Made by a program: the position numbers and the translations under genes. Of a stretch of 6,546 nt of DNA, positions 1-6,147 are shown in pieces. Where the stretch lies: NCBI GenBank assembly GCA_947174215.1, contig CAMWIB010000062.1, positions 1 through 6,546 on the forward strand, written 5' to 3'. Source of the stretch: an uncultured Clostridia bacterium. Lineage in GTDB: Bacteria; Bacillota; Clostridia; Christensenellales; CAG-917. Under the pieces are notes generated by a model. It searched no databases. It saw only the letters and a list, made by a program, of their open reading frames with translations, and was not told where the DNA came from. How positions within the stretch are numbered: the first letter of the stretch is position 1; each line of letters starts with the position of its first letter.

Positions 1-1
1 A

Positions 2-79
2 TATAAAACAGTATTCACAAGGTTGAATGTAAAAATTTTACAGCTCTATTCGACCGATTTGCAATCGCAATCTGATTAA
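2..79 (+). CDS. Possible C-terminal tail of a rightward gene entering from the left edge (partial)
   Basis: One plus-strand frame is open from the window edge to a TAA at 77-79, giving about 25 residues that end in ...LYSTDLQSQSD. The other two plus frames stop within the first 30 bases. A hairpin with a T-run starts 25 bases downstream, where a terminator would sit for a gene ending here. No leftward start codon is present in bases 1-100. The visible peptide is too short to assign a family, and an open stretch of this length can occur by chance, so this is only a suggestion that a convergent gene lies to the left. Confidence 0.25.
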   Translation, partial: YKTVFTRLNVKILQLYSTDLQSQSD

Positions 80-104
80 ATTTTAGAAAATGCGAGCAAT
101 AAAT

Positions 105-137
105 AAACAAGCGACAATCGCTTATCGCTTGTTTTTT
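105..137. terminator. Bidirectional intrinsic terminator
   Basis: A perfect 10-bp inverted repeat, AAACAAGCGA (105-114) and TCGCTTGTTT (125-134), encloses a 10-nt loop and runs into six T residues at 132-137 on the plus strand. Read on the minus strand, the same stem is followed by TTTATTTATT-like sequence. It lies 45 bases past the HPt stop codon, so it probably ends the leftward regulator-HPt transcript. It could also end a rightward transcript from the left edge. The loop contains a competing TCGCTT copy, so a shorter alternative hairpin (109-123) is possible. Confidence 0.72.
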
Positions 138-181
138 ACAAAATTTCTATTGACACAGCGTACCTAACTATTGCGCGTACG

Positions 182-547
182 TCACGCCATCGAATTTTTA
201 AGTTCCGTTATGCAGCTCATCGTAAGCTCGTAATCTCTCTCGACCTCGGCGAGTAACGGCTCGATTTCGGGGGTGTACTCCGTACGACCTCTCAGCATTT
301 CGGTGATGCTTGCCACCGACGTATTGAGCTTGGTCAAGGACAAATTCATACAGATGCCCTTCATCGTATGCGCGGCACGGAATGCTTCGGGGAGATTTCT
401 TTCCTCTATATTCTTGCGAAGCGCTTCCATATTCTTGTCGTCGAGAATTCTGACGAGGAATCTTGCGATTCTATCGTCTGTTCTAAGTCTGCTTACTACG
501 TCGTTGTAGTCGCCGCCCATAGCGGCATAACACTCTTGTATATTCAT
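182..547 (-). CDS. HPt domain (histidine phosphotransfer) protein
   Basis: This 121-aa cytoplasmic protein consists of a single HPt domain. Such domains carry a phosphoryl group on a histidine between a kinase's receiver and a response regulator. The signature AAHTMKGICMNL lies at about residues 58-69, with His60 as the expected phosphorylated residue and the conserved HT-x-K-G pattern around it. The rest fits a four-helix bundle of normal size, with no fused kinase or receiver domain. The start is well supported: AGGTGAT sits a few bases before the ATG. The gene begins 26 bp after the response-regulator stop codon with no terminator between, so the two are almost certainly co-transcribed and the receiver of that regulator is the likely partner. 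No cognate hybrid kinase is visible. The fold assignment is strong; the partner is inferred from position. Confidence 0.9.
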   Translation of the reverse strand: MNIQECYAAMGGDYNDVVSRLRTDDRIARFLVRILDDKNMEALRKNIEERNLPEAFRAAHTMKGICMNLSLTKLNTSVASITEMLRGRTEYTPEIEPLLAEVERDYELTMSCITELKNSMA

Positions 548-573
548 ATTATCACCTATTAACCCACGCGAAA

Positions 574-2628
574 TTATCTTTCATCATCACCGCGAAGGGA
601 GTTTTTCATTGAATCGTCATAGAAGCGATAGGAGCATTTTCCGTCGCGCTTCACGCTGTACATAGCCGCGTCCGCCCTCTTGAACAGCTCGTCGAAATCG
701 CCGTCAAAGCCGTCGGTGAGAGCTACACCCATACTTACGCCCACGTCAAAGTGCTTATACTTTTGCGTAAGGCAGTTGAAAATTCTCTTAATCTGCGGCA
801 GAACCGAACCCTTGTAGCCGACGAAGAACATAAACTCGTCGCCGCCCATACGCGCCGCAATATCCGTGCTACGTATGTTCTCTTTCAGCCTTTGCGCTAT
901 CGTGTCAAGCACTTCGTCGCCGAAAAGATGTCCGTATTCGTCGTTCGCGCCCTTGAAATTGTCGATATCGAACATAACGAGCGCATACTTCTTATTCTTA
1001 TTCTGCGCAAGCATATCGCCTATGCAACGCTTTGCGGCGTTATAGTTGAACAAGCCCGTCTTGGCGTCGCAGTTCGCTTGCTCTTCGAGGTAGTCCATCA
1101 TCTTCGTTTCGGCGTTGATATCTACGATTTTACCTATCGCGCCTTCAAGCTCGGGAAGCTCGCTATCCGACCAAAGCACCTTTGCCGTAACCTTGTACCA
1201 CTTCTTCTCGCCGCTTATGCTGAGCTGATACTTTTCCGAAACGACGGAATGCTCGGGAGTCGTCTTTTTCATCTTCTCCAAGAAGTCCACGAAGTTCTCC
1301 TTGTTGAAGCGTCTGTTCCAAAGCTCGTTGCCAACCGGGTCGAGTATCTTCTGCGGAAGTCCGAGCGTATCCGCACTCCATTCAGAGAGCTGTATCATTT
1401 CGGGGACGGTTATGTATTCAAACACTATTTCGCGGGATATATCCGTGAGATACTTGAACTTCATTCTCTCGTACTCGATGAGCTTGACGGTTCTGTTCGA
1501 CATATCCGTGCCTTCGTTTTTGAGCATTTGCGTGACCGATTCCTGAATGCTGTTTGCCGTGTTTACGCCAAACGACATAACGTGCAGTTCCTCTTTGAGG
1601 TTGTCCGCCATTTCCTTCAAGCATTCGAGAAGAAGCGGATTGAAGCAACCGCACTCGCCACCGAGTATCATTTTGAGCGCTTCCTCGTGAGTATAGGCGG
1701 GCTTATATACGCGCTTACTCGTGAGTGCGTCGTAGACGTCCGCAAGTGCTACGACCTGTGCGGAAATCGGAATCTCCTCACCCTTCAAGCCGTCGGGATA
1801 GCCTCTGCCGTCATAGCGCTCGTGGTGCCATCTGCAAATCTCGTAACCAATCTTTATCAACGCCTCGTTGCCGCGGAATGGAATATCGCCAAGCATCTTC
1901 GCGCCCGCAACGGTGTGCGACTTCATAATATTGAACTCCTCGTCCGTGAAACGGCCGGGCTTATTGAGTATTGCTGACGGAATCGTAATCTTGCCGACGT
2001 CGTGCAATGCCGAAGCGTTTCCGATAAGACGGATATCCTTGTACGTGAGAGGATATTTGTCCGTCTTTTTGACGAGATATTTGAGTATCATATCCGTGAA
2101 AGCGTGTACGTGCAGTACGTGCAAGCCGCTCTCGCCGTTTCTGAATTCGACGATGTGAGAAAGAATCTCAATCATCAAGCTGTTGTCCTTTTCCTTTTCG
2201 TAAATCTGCGCGGAAAGCATTTCGGACATTTCTCTCTGTTTGAGCGTGAGCATAAAGTTGCTCATAACGCGGTGCTTAACCGTACGCTCGTCGAAAGGTC
2301 TGCTGATATAGTCTATTGCGCCGAGGTCGTAGGCTCTGTCGATGTACGCGCCGCTCGTTTCCGCCGATATGATTATGACGGGGATATTCTTTATCCAGCC
2401 CGTCTGATTCATTTTGGCAAGCACTTCGTAGCCGTCCATATTCGGCATTACGATGTCGAGAAGCATAAGCGAAATATCCATTTCCTTCTCGTGCAGGATT
2501 GAAATGGCTTCAAGACCGTCCTCCGCCTCGATGATATCGAAGTCCACCGAAAGCATATCCGACAAAAGCGCGCGGTTTATCTCGGAGTCATCGACAATCA
2601 AAATTTTCTTTTTTTCATTATTATCCAT
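574..2628 (-). CDS. Response regulator with REC, HD-GYP, PAS-like and GGDEF domains (c-di-GMP turnover)
   Basis: This 684-aa cytoplasmic protein has four domains. REC (about 6-125) has acidic residues D13/D14, phosphoacceptor D58 in LLDIVMPNMDG, and S88. The usual switch lysine is arginine (R110 in SRPF). HD-GYP (about 150-345) has HD at 209-210, K213, H238, HHE at 268-270, GYP at 276-278 and D297. E166 and H170 complete the metal-ligand set of the trinuclear subclass, so c-di-GMP phosphodiesterase activity is expected. A weaker PAS-like segment (about 390-510) links to a C-terminal GGDEF domain (about 515-670). That domain has FDIDNFK...ND..GH..GD at 553-571, an exact GGDEF at 595-599, and RSTD at 586-589, five residues before it, matching the product-inhibition I-site. 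It therefore looks able both to make and to degrade c-di-GMP, with phosphorylation probably setting the balance. The start has GAGGG six bases upstream. The HPt gene follows in the same transcript. The output target is unknown. Confidence 0.95.
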   Translation of the reverse strand: MDNNEKKKILIVDDSEINRALLSDMLSVDFDIIEAEDGLEAISILHEKEMDISLMLLDIVMPNMDGYEVLAKMNQTGWIKNIPVIIISAETSGAYIDRAYDLGAIDYISRPFDERTVKHRVMSNFMLTLKQREMSEMLSAQIYEKEKDNSLMIEILSHIVEFRNGESGLHVLHVHAFTDMILKYLVKKTDKYPLTYKDIRLIGNASALHDVGKITIPSAILNKPGRFTDEEFNIMKSHTVAGAKMLGDIPFRGNEALIKIGYEICRWHHERYDGRGYPDGLKGEEIPISAQVVALADVYDALTSKRVYKPAYTHEEALKMILGGECGCFNPLLLECLKEMADNLKEELHVMSFGVNTANSIQESVTQMLKNEGTDMSNRTVKLIEYERMKFKYLTDISREIVFEYITVPEMIQLSEWSADTLGLPQKILDPVGNELWNRRFNKENFVDFLEKMKKTTPEHSVVSEKYQLSISGEKKWYKVTAKVLWSDSELPELEGAIGKIVDINAETKMMDYLEEQANCDAKTGLFNYNAAKRCIGDMLAQNKNKKYALVMFDIDNFKGANDEYGHLFGDEVLDTIAQRLKENIRSTDIAARMGGDEFMFFVGYKGSVLPQIKRIFNCLTQKYKHFDVGVSMGVALTDGFDGDFDELFKRADAAMYSVKRDGKCSYRFYDDSMKNSLRGDDER

Positions 2629-2678
2629 TTTGCCCTCATATACGTCCGCATAAATGCAGGCTCGCGTATTCGATTGTT

Positions 2679-2706
2679 ATTCTAATATACGGCCATATTC
2701 CGTCAT
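2679..2706 (-). promoter_or_regulatory. Weak candidate SigA promoter for the response regulator-HPt unit
   Basis: On the minus strand, ATGACG (2701-2706, four of six matches to TTGACA) is separated by 16 bases from TAGAAT (2679-2684, five of six matches to TATAAT). Initiation would fall near 2672, giving a leader of about 44 nt. It lies in the 101-bp gap between the lipoprotein stop and the regulator start. The gap is AT-rich, so a chance match is possible. Read-through from the lipoprotein promoter is the alternative, as no terminator is evident in the gap. Confidence 0.32.
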
Positions 2707-2729
2707 ATATCCGTTATATTTTTATCCTG

Positions 2730-4067
2730 TTATGCGTTATCCTCTTCGCCATCGTCTTCGGCGCCGTTCTCGTCAAGAGCAGATTCGTCCGTATTGTCGC
2801 CACCTGCATCCTCAACATCATCGCCGTTTTCAGCAAGTAATTTTTCGGCGCGCTTTAACAGGCGTTTGCTTTTTCTCATCTCACGCTTTGCCGCAAGCTT
2901 GGGAAGCTTGCCCTTACGCACGAGTATCTCTATCACAACAACGACGATTATGACAGCCACTATAACGCACGCGATAACTATAATCGCTATATACAAATCA
3001 GAAAGAAGCTTACCTTTGACAATCTCCTTGCCGCTGTAATAGCTTATGTAGTCCGCGGGAGTCGTGAGTTCCGTATCCTCGTCAACGACTACGCTCGCGT
3101 CCTGTTTGAGAAGAGCCATTATCTCTTCTTCAACCCAGTAATACTTAAACTCGTCCATCGGCTTTCCGCTCGCCATACCGGATGCTTCTCTATCTGCGTT
3201 AGAAATGAAATACTTTGCATATCCGTTGTTCCAGACCTGCAACGTTGCTTCATAACTGTTGTATTTTTTAATTGAATTTCCCGATACCTCCATATCCTTT
3301 TGAGGCATAGCGTACCATTTTTCACGTAACTCGGGGTCAGACGCCATATCGATTGCAAACTTCACGGTGTAATAGCCTTCCTCGGTGTTATACTCAATCT
3401 CCGCACCGTCAGCAATAATCTCCGCGCAGAACGCCATATTATTTATCTCGTGCATACTGTCGAGGAAGTGAAGCTCTTCCTTAAACGCCTCATAGTCATA
3501 TGGTTGCGGTTTGGAAGTCAGCTTAAAGCTCGCATATGGGAATGTTTCAAGCGAACAATCCATCTCAGATTCAGAACCATTTATAAGCACATAATTATAA
3601 ACTCCATCACCAGACGTATATGCAACTTTAAGTATACCTGCGAATCCTTTCAAAACCGTCTCCATAAGAGGGTCTGCATTAGCATCGGTTGCAAGCTGGT
3701 AGTACCAACTATCTCCCGACCTTAAATTGAACGCATGCATAATAACATTGCCGAGATAACTCGGAACACCTACGTCGCTGTTCTGCACCATCAGCGAAAG
3801 CGGCGTGTCCTTGCGGCTCTTGTTCGCCGTGTTGTAAAGAACCATAACCGCCTGCTTTTTGATATCCTCGCTTGCACCCTCAACCATAGCCGCATTTATC
3901 AAAGCCACGTCATCTGCCGTAAACAGCGAATCGTAGTCGGGACGACTGCCGTCCTCAATATCAAGAGGACGCTGTGTGCCACTGCTCTTGTCGCACGCGG
4001 TAAACAGCACCGCGCAACTCAAAACCATAACAAGTACAAGTGTTAAAACCAAAAATTTCTTACGCAT
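2730..4067 (-). CDS. Lipoprotein with a second, C-terminal membrane anchor; function unknown
   Basis: The 445-aa product begins with a lipoprotein signal peptide: MRKK, a hydrophobic stretch (5-22), then FTAC with Cys25 as the likely lipidated residue. Residues 26-355 form a mixed alpha/beta, mostly extracytoplasmic region that I do not recognise. A second, very hydrophobic segment (about 358-383, rich in I and V) is followed by a strongly basic stretch (384-408) and an acidic, low-complexity tail (412-445, rich in D, E, G and N). The positive-inside rule puts the tail in the cytoplasm, so the ectodomain would be tethered at both ends. The start is supported by AAGGGG just upstream of ATG and by a good promoter. 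It precedes the c-di-GMP regulator by 101 bp, which allows but does not show a functional link. The middle of the gene (about 3530-3680) looks more AT-rich than its ends. Lipoprotein and TM calls are firm; the role is unknown. Confidence 0.87.
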   Translation of the reverse strand: MRKKFLVLTLVLVMVLSCAVLFTACDKSSGTQRPLDIEDGSRPDYDSLFTADDVALINAAMVEGASEDIKKQAVMVLYNTANKSRKDTPLSLMVQNSDVGVPSYLGNVIMHAFNLRSGDSWYYQLATDANADPLMETVLKGFAGILKVAYTSGDGVYNYVLINGSESEMDCSLETFPYASFKLTSKPQPYDYEAFKEELHFLDSMHEINNMAFCAEIIADGAEIEYNTEEGYYTVKFAIDMASDPELREKWYAMPQKDMEVSGNSIKKYNSYEATLQVWNNGYAKYFISNADREASGMASGKPMDEFKYYWVEEEIMALLKQDASVVVDEDTELTTPADYISYYSGKEIVKGKLLSDLYIAIIVIACVIVAVIIVVVVIEILVRKGKLPKLAAKREMRKSKRLLKRAEKLLAENGDDVEDAGGDNTDESALDENGAEDDGEEDNA

Positions 4068-4108
4068 AATATCCCCTTATACCGCATTTTGCGATATACT
4101 CGCTTACA

Positions 4109-4137
4109 ATTTTACAACATATGCAAGATTAAGTCAA
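4109..4137 (-). promoter_or_regulatory. SigA-type promoter of the lipoprotein gene
   Basis: On the minus strand, TTGACT (4132-4137) and TAAAAT (4109-4114) are separated by exactly 17 bases, each one mismatch from consensus. A TG lies directly before the -10 box. Initiation would fall near 4102, giving a leader of about 35 nt that contains the AAGGGG ribosome binding site. The promoter lies inside the 144-bp gap between mnmM and the lipoprotein gene, so the lipoprotein gene has its own promoter even if some transcripts read through from mnmM, which has no obvious terminator. Confidence 0.72.
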
Positions 4138-4211
4138 CAATGATTTATTTGGCAATTTTCCATAAATTAGCAGATATTTATACAACTTTGACCGCCATCT
4201 CAACCGACATC

Positions 4212-4760
4212 TCACAGCTTGTATATGAATATCGGAATGGGCGGGTCCTTCTTCCAGTTATAGAAGAACGTCGCAAGCACCTGATACTTTGAATCGTCAA
4301 GCTCTTTAAGCCAAGGAAGTAGCGCATCCTTCTCCTCGTAGCCACTGTCACCGCCGTAGTACACGCTCACGCACATAAGTCCGCCGCGCTTCAATAGATT
4401 AAGTCCGCTCTCTATTGCCGTTCTCGTGCTTTCAAAATGCGTATAAACAGAGTGGTCGCCGCGAGGGAGATATCCAAGATTAAACACTATGCAATCAACG
4501 CTTTCAGGTGCCGCATACTCCGCCATATTCGCGTGCGATGATAGAATAACTTCTGCCGAGAGTCCCCTTTCGTGCAAAAGCTTACGCGTACTGTCAATCG
4601 CCTCCTGCTGTATATCGAACGCGATAACGCGCCCGCTATCTCCCACAAGCTCGCACAAAAACGCGGTATCGTAGCCGCGCCCAGCCGTAGCGTCTATGCA
4701 CACCGCGCCCTTGCCAATGTGCCGTTTTATCGTTTCGTGTACATATGTCAAAGCGTTCAT
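4212..4760 (-). CDS. mnmM: tRNA 5-aminomethyl-2-thiouridine methyltransferase, YtqB/MnmM family
   Basis: The 182-aa SAM-dependent methyltransferase belongs to the YtqB family (older name: putative rRNA methylase). Family members methylate nm5s2U to mnm5s2U at the tRNA wobble position, the last step of that pathway in many Gram-positive bacteria. Numbered from the chosen ATG, visible motifs are the SAM-binding loop DATAGRGYDT (23-32), acidic FDIQ (48-51), the family-typical FNLGYLPRGDHS (93-104), and a C-terminal NWKKDPPIP with the paired prolines of the family (173-174). Length is normal. An in-frame GTG at 4784 would add eight residues. I prefer the ATG at 4760 because it matches the family N-terminus and because a TGTTATAAT promoter element ends six bases before it. 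Neither start has a convincing Shine-Dalgarno sequence. In YYGGDSGYEE (134-143) a glycine stands where I recall a histidine in relatives. Family assignment is strong; the reaction is inferred from the family. Confidence 0.88.
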   Translation of the reverse strand: MNALTYVHETIKRHIGKGAVCIDATAGRGYDTAFLCELVGDSGRVIAFDIQQEAIDSTRKLLHERGLSAEVILSSHANMAEYAAPESVDCIVFNLGYLPRGDHSVYTHFESTRTAIESGLNLLKRGGLMCVSVYYGGDSGYEEKDALLPWLKELDDSKYQVLATFFYNWKKDPPIPIFIYKL

Positions 4761-4783
4761 ATGCGCATTATAACATATGCGCA
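4758..4783. repeat. 10-bp direct repeat spanning the mnmM promoter and start codon
   Basis: Read on the minus strand, TGCGCATATG occurs at 4774-4783 and again at 4758-4767, separated by TTATAA, a 16-bp period. The second copy contains the ATG start codon, and the -10 box lies between and into the copies. The same bases also form a dyad, GCGCAT...ATGCGC, around the -10 box. The arrangement could be an operator, or a small tandem duplication that happened to create the promoter. Confidence 0.6.
4767..4775 (-). promoter_or_regulatory. Extended -10 promoter directly before mnmM
   Basis: The minus strand reads TGTTATAAT: a perfect TATAAT (4767-4772) with the extended TGn motif (4773-4775). Such promoters can work without a -35 box, and none is convincing at the expected position (TATATT at 4790-4795). 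Initiation about seven bases downstream falls at 4760-4761, on the ATG itself, so the transcript would be leaderless or nearly so. Confidence 0.55.
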
Positions 4784-4869
4784 CGCAAAAATATAGTGGT
4801 ATTTATGATATAACTATATAGAATAGTTTAATATAAAAGACAAAATATCTATAAATAGTAAAGCGTAAA

Positions 4870-4885
4870 ATTGAGATATTGAGAT
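4870..4885. repeat. Perfect tandem octamer ATTGAGAT x2
   Basis: Two adjacent copies of ATTGAGAT (4870-4877 and 4878-4885) lie in the gene-free stretch 13 bases left of the long inverted repeat. It may be chance in AT-rich DNA or a small binding site or duplication. Nothing else in this part of the gap (about 4790-4890) is recognisable; it is simply AT-rich. Confidence 0.4.
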
Positions 4886-4897
4886 GCAGAACGCGGA

Positions 4898-4960
4898 AGT
4901 GCCGCCTGTTTGACAAGCCTAATGTATAAGTAATACATGACTTGGCAAACAGACGGCACT
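4898..4960 (-). repeat. 63-nt imperfect inverted repeat (long hairpin) after the coiled-coil gene
   Basis: Arms at 4898-4917 and 4941-4960 match at 18 of 20 positions. Inside them a second perfect 6-bp stem (ATGTAT 4922-4927, ATACAT 4933-4938) caps the structure with a 5-nt loop. In minus-strand RNA one of the two arm mismatches (4905/4953) becomes a G-U wobble, leaving only one true mismatch; in plus-strand RNA both remain mismatched. The hairpin starts 29 nt beyond the stop of the 342-aa gene. It therefore probably acts in that transcript as a 3'-end or processing hairpin. It lacks a T-run on either side, so it is not a standard intrinsic terminator. Alternatives are a recombination or attachment site or a miniature mobile element. 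Confidence 0.75.
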
Positions 4961-4989
4961 GACAATGTTATACGCAAAATAACACGATT

Positions 4990-6018
4990 TCAGAAAACGT
5001 AGGTTTGATTCTTTTGAGATTTTTTGAGCGCGCTCATAAGCGTGTTGTAATACTCGCCGAGATAATATTTCATATTCGGGGAAGCCGCAAGTGCGTCAGC
5101 CGCGATATCTGGTGAAAGCGAGCTGTAAAAATTATACGCTATCTCGTAACGCTTTGCATAGTTCTCCCTCTTCTCACCGCTGTATCCGTACTTCTTTTCG
5201 TGCTTGGCCTGCTCCTCCTGCGCCTTAATCTTCTCTTCCTCACGGTTTTTGAGATAGGCGGCGATATCCTCTTCACGCTGCTTGGCGTACTCATCGTTTT
5301 TCTCGCGGACGTTTCTGTTGTACTCCTCGTACTTCTCGACGGTCTTATCGCGCTCGGCTTTGAGCTTTGCAATACGCTCGTCAAGCTCCACCGCATATTT
5401 GAGGTCGAGTTCGCTAAGGGCGGTTTCCCTGTTCGCTTCAAGCTCGTTTATTCTCATCGCTATATCGTTCATAGTCGAATTGTAGGAAGCCTGCAACTCG
5501 CCCGCGTTTACAAGTCTTGCGGCGTCGAGGCTGTCAAGCTGATTTGTTGCAATACTGCTACGGGCAAGCCCGCGCTTTAACGTATCGTTCTCTGAACGCT
5601 TGCGAAGCTCGTTATAGAGTTCTTCAAGCTGCTTATAGCCCTCGTGCAAGCTTTGAGTCGCCTTATCGCCAGTACCTCCAAGCGCGGAGAGCTGTTTTTG
5701 ATACCTGCTTTCAAGTCCGTCGGTTTCAACCTGCTTTTTGTACGCACTCTCCTTTTCGGCACGTGCGGCGATATCCTCGTCGGAGTCCACGCTGTATTCA
5801 AGCTCTTTCAGTCCCGAATCGGACGGGAACAGCTTTTCAATATCAATCACCTCTTCGGGGGGAAGGCTATCCTTATATTCCTTATCGAGCGCAGCGAGCT
5901 GGTCCACAATCCCCTTTTCCTGCGCAAGAGCTTTGTCTATCTCCTTCTGTCTGTCCTCCGCCTTTTGCGAATCCGTTTTGAACAAATCCTTTATCTCATC
6001 CCAAATACTCTTTGCCAT
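4990..6018 (-). CDS. Coiled-coil protein, probably phage-type; function unknown
   Basis: The 342-aa, highly charged, soluble protein is not assigned to a named family. It has a short amphipathic N-terminus (MAKSIWDEIKDLFK), an acidic segment (50-90), and the motif RGLARSSIA at 149-157. A long E/K/R-rich helical region follows (about 175-275, with runs such as NELEANRETALSELDLKY) that should form a coiled coil. A tyrosine-rich C-terminal block (286-334) looks globular. There is no signal peptide or membrane segment. I have an impression of similar RGLxRSS-plus-coiled-coil proteins in clostridial phage structural modules, but could not test it. The ATG at 6018 is chosen because AAAGGAGAG lies just upstream; an in-frame start at 6057 would lie inside the preceding small gene. 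It is the last gene of a coupled cluster, 10 bp after the 36-aa gene, and is followed by the long hairpin. The CDS is secure; the role is inference. Confidence 0.86.
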   Translation of the reverse strand: MAKSIWDEIKDLFKTDSQKAEDRQKEIDKALAQEKGIVDQLAALDKEYKDSLPPEEVIDIEKLFPSDSGLKELEYSVDSDEDIAARAEKESAYKKQVETDGLESRYQKQLSALGGTGDKATQSLHEGYKQLEELYNELRKRSENDTLKRGLARSSIATNQLDSLDAARLVNAGELQASYNSTMNDIAMRINELEANRETALSELDLKYAVELDERIAKLKAERDKTVEKYEEYNRNVREKNDEYAKQREEDIAAYLKNREEEKIKAQEEQAKHEKKYGYSGEKRENYAKRYEIAYNFYSSLSPDIAADALAASPNMKYYLGEYYNTLMSALKKSQKNQTYVF

Positions 6019-6028
6019 AAACTCTCCT

Positions 6029-6139
6029 TTACGCCTTGCTTCCGCCGTTTGCGGCACCCGCCGAAGAGAGCTTTTTTTCTAAAACCGTAACCCTCACGAC
6101 GAGTTCTTCAAGCGTTGCTATAATTTCGTTTATATTCAT
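6029..6139 (-). CDS. 36-aa mini-protein with a short zipper-like helix
   Basis: This small gene encodes 36 residues, starting MNINEIIATLEELVVRV. Hydrophobic residues at I6, L10, L13, V17, V20 and L24 suggest a short amphipathic or zipper helix. A flexible, small-residue C-terminus (SSAGAANGGSKA) follows. Support for it being real: a strong TAGGAG ribosome binding site sits eight bases before the ATG, its own TAA stop runs directly into the AGGAG of the next gene, and it fills the gap between two coupled genes almost exactly. Such mini-proteins with one helix are common in phage structural operons. No family is recognised. Confidence 0.68.
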   Translation of the reverse strand: MNINEIIATLEELVVRVTVLEKKLSSAGAANGGSKA

Positions 6140-6147
6140 AAATTCTC

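Noticed and set aside
150..155. TTGACA on the plus strand as a -35 box
   Set aside because: No acceptable -10 box lies 15-19 bases downstream, and no rightward gene follows.
751..1977. Long rightward open frame (408 codons) opposite the response regulator
   Set aside because: It lies entirely antisense to a protein with clear REC, HD-GYP and GGDEF motifs. Its translation shows no domain signature, and such mirror frames are common opposite GC-moderate coding DNA.
2680..2722. Imperfect inverted repeat (AATATACGG ... CCGTTATATT) as a terminator after the lipoprotein gene
   Set aside because: The arms are short, AT-rich and bulged, enclose a long loop and have no T-run. It overlaps a candidate promoter, so it is more likely low-complexity AT sequence.
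4068..4211. Riboswitch in the leader of the lipoprotein gene
   Set aside because: The predicted leader is only about 35 nt and shows no structured aptamer.
4898..4960. Standard intrinsic terminator or integron attC site
   Set aside because: There is no T-run after either arm. The expected attC core sequences are not recognisable and no integrase is present.
5200..5981. Several rightward open frames opposite the coiled-coil gene
   Set aside because: They mirror the E/K/R-rich coiled-coil codons and give Leu/Phe/Ser-rich translations. They have no ribosome binding sites and no domain motifs.
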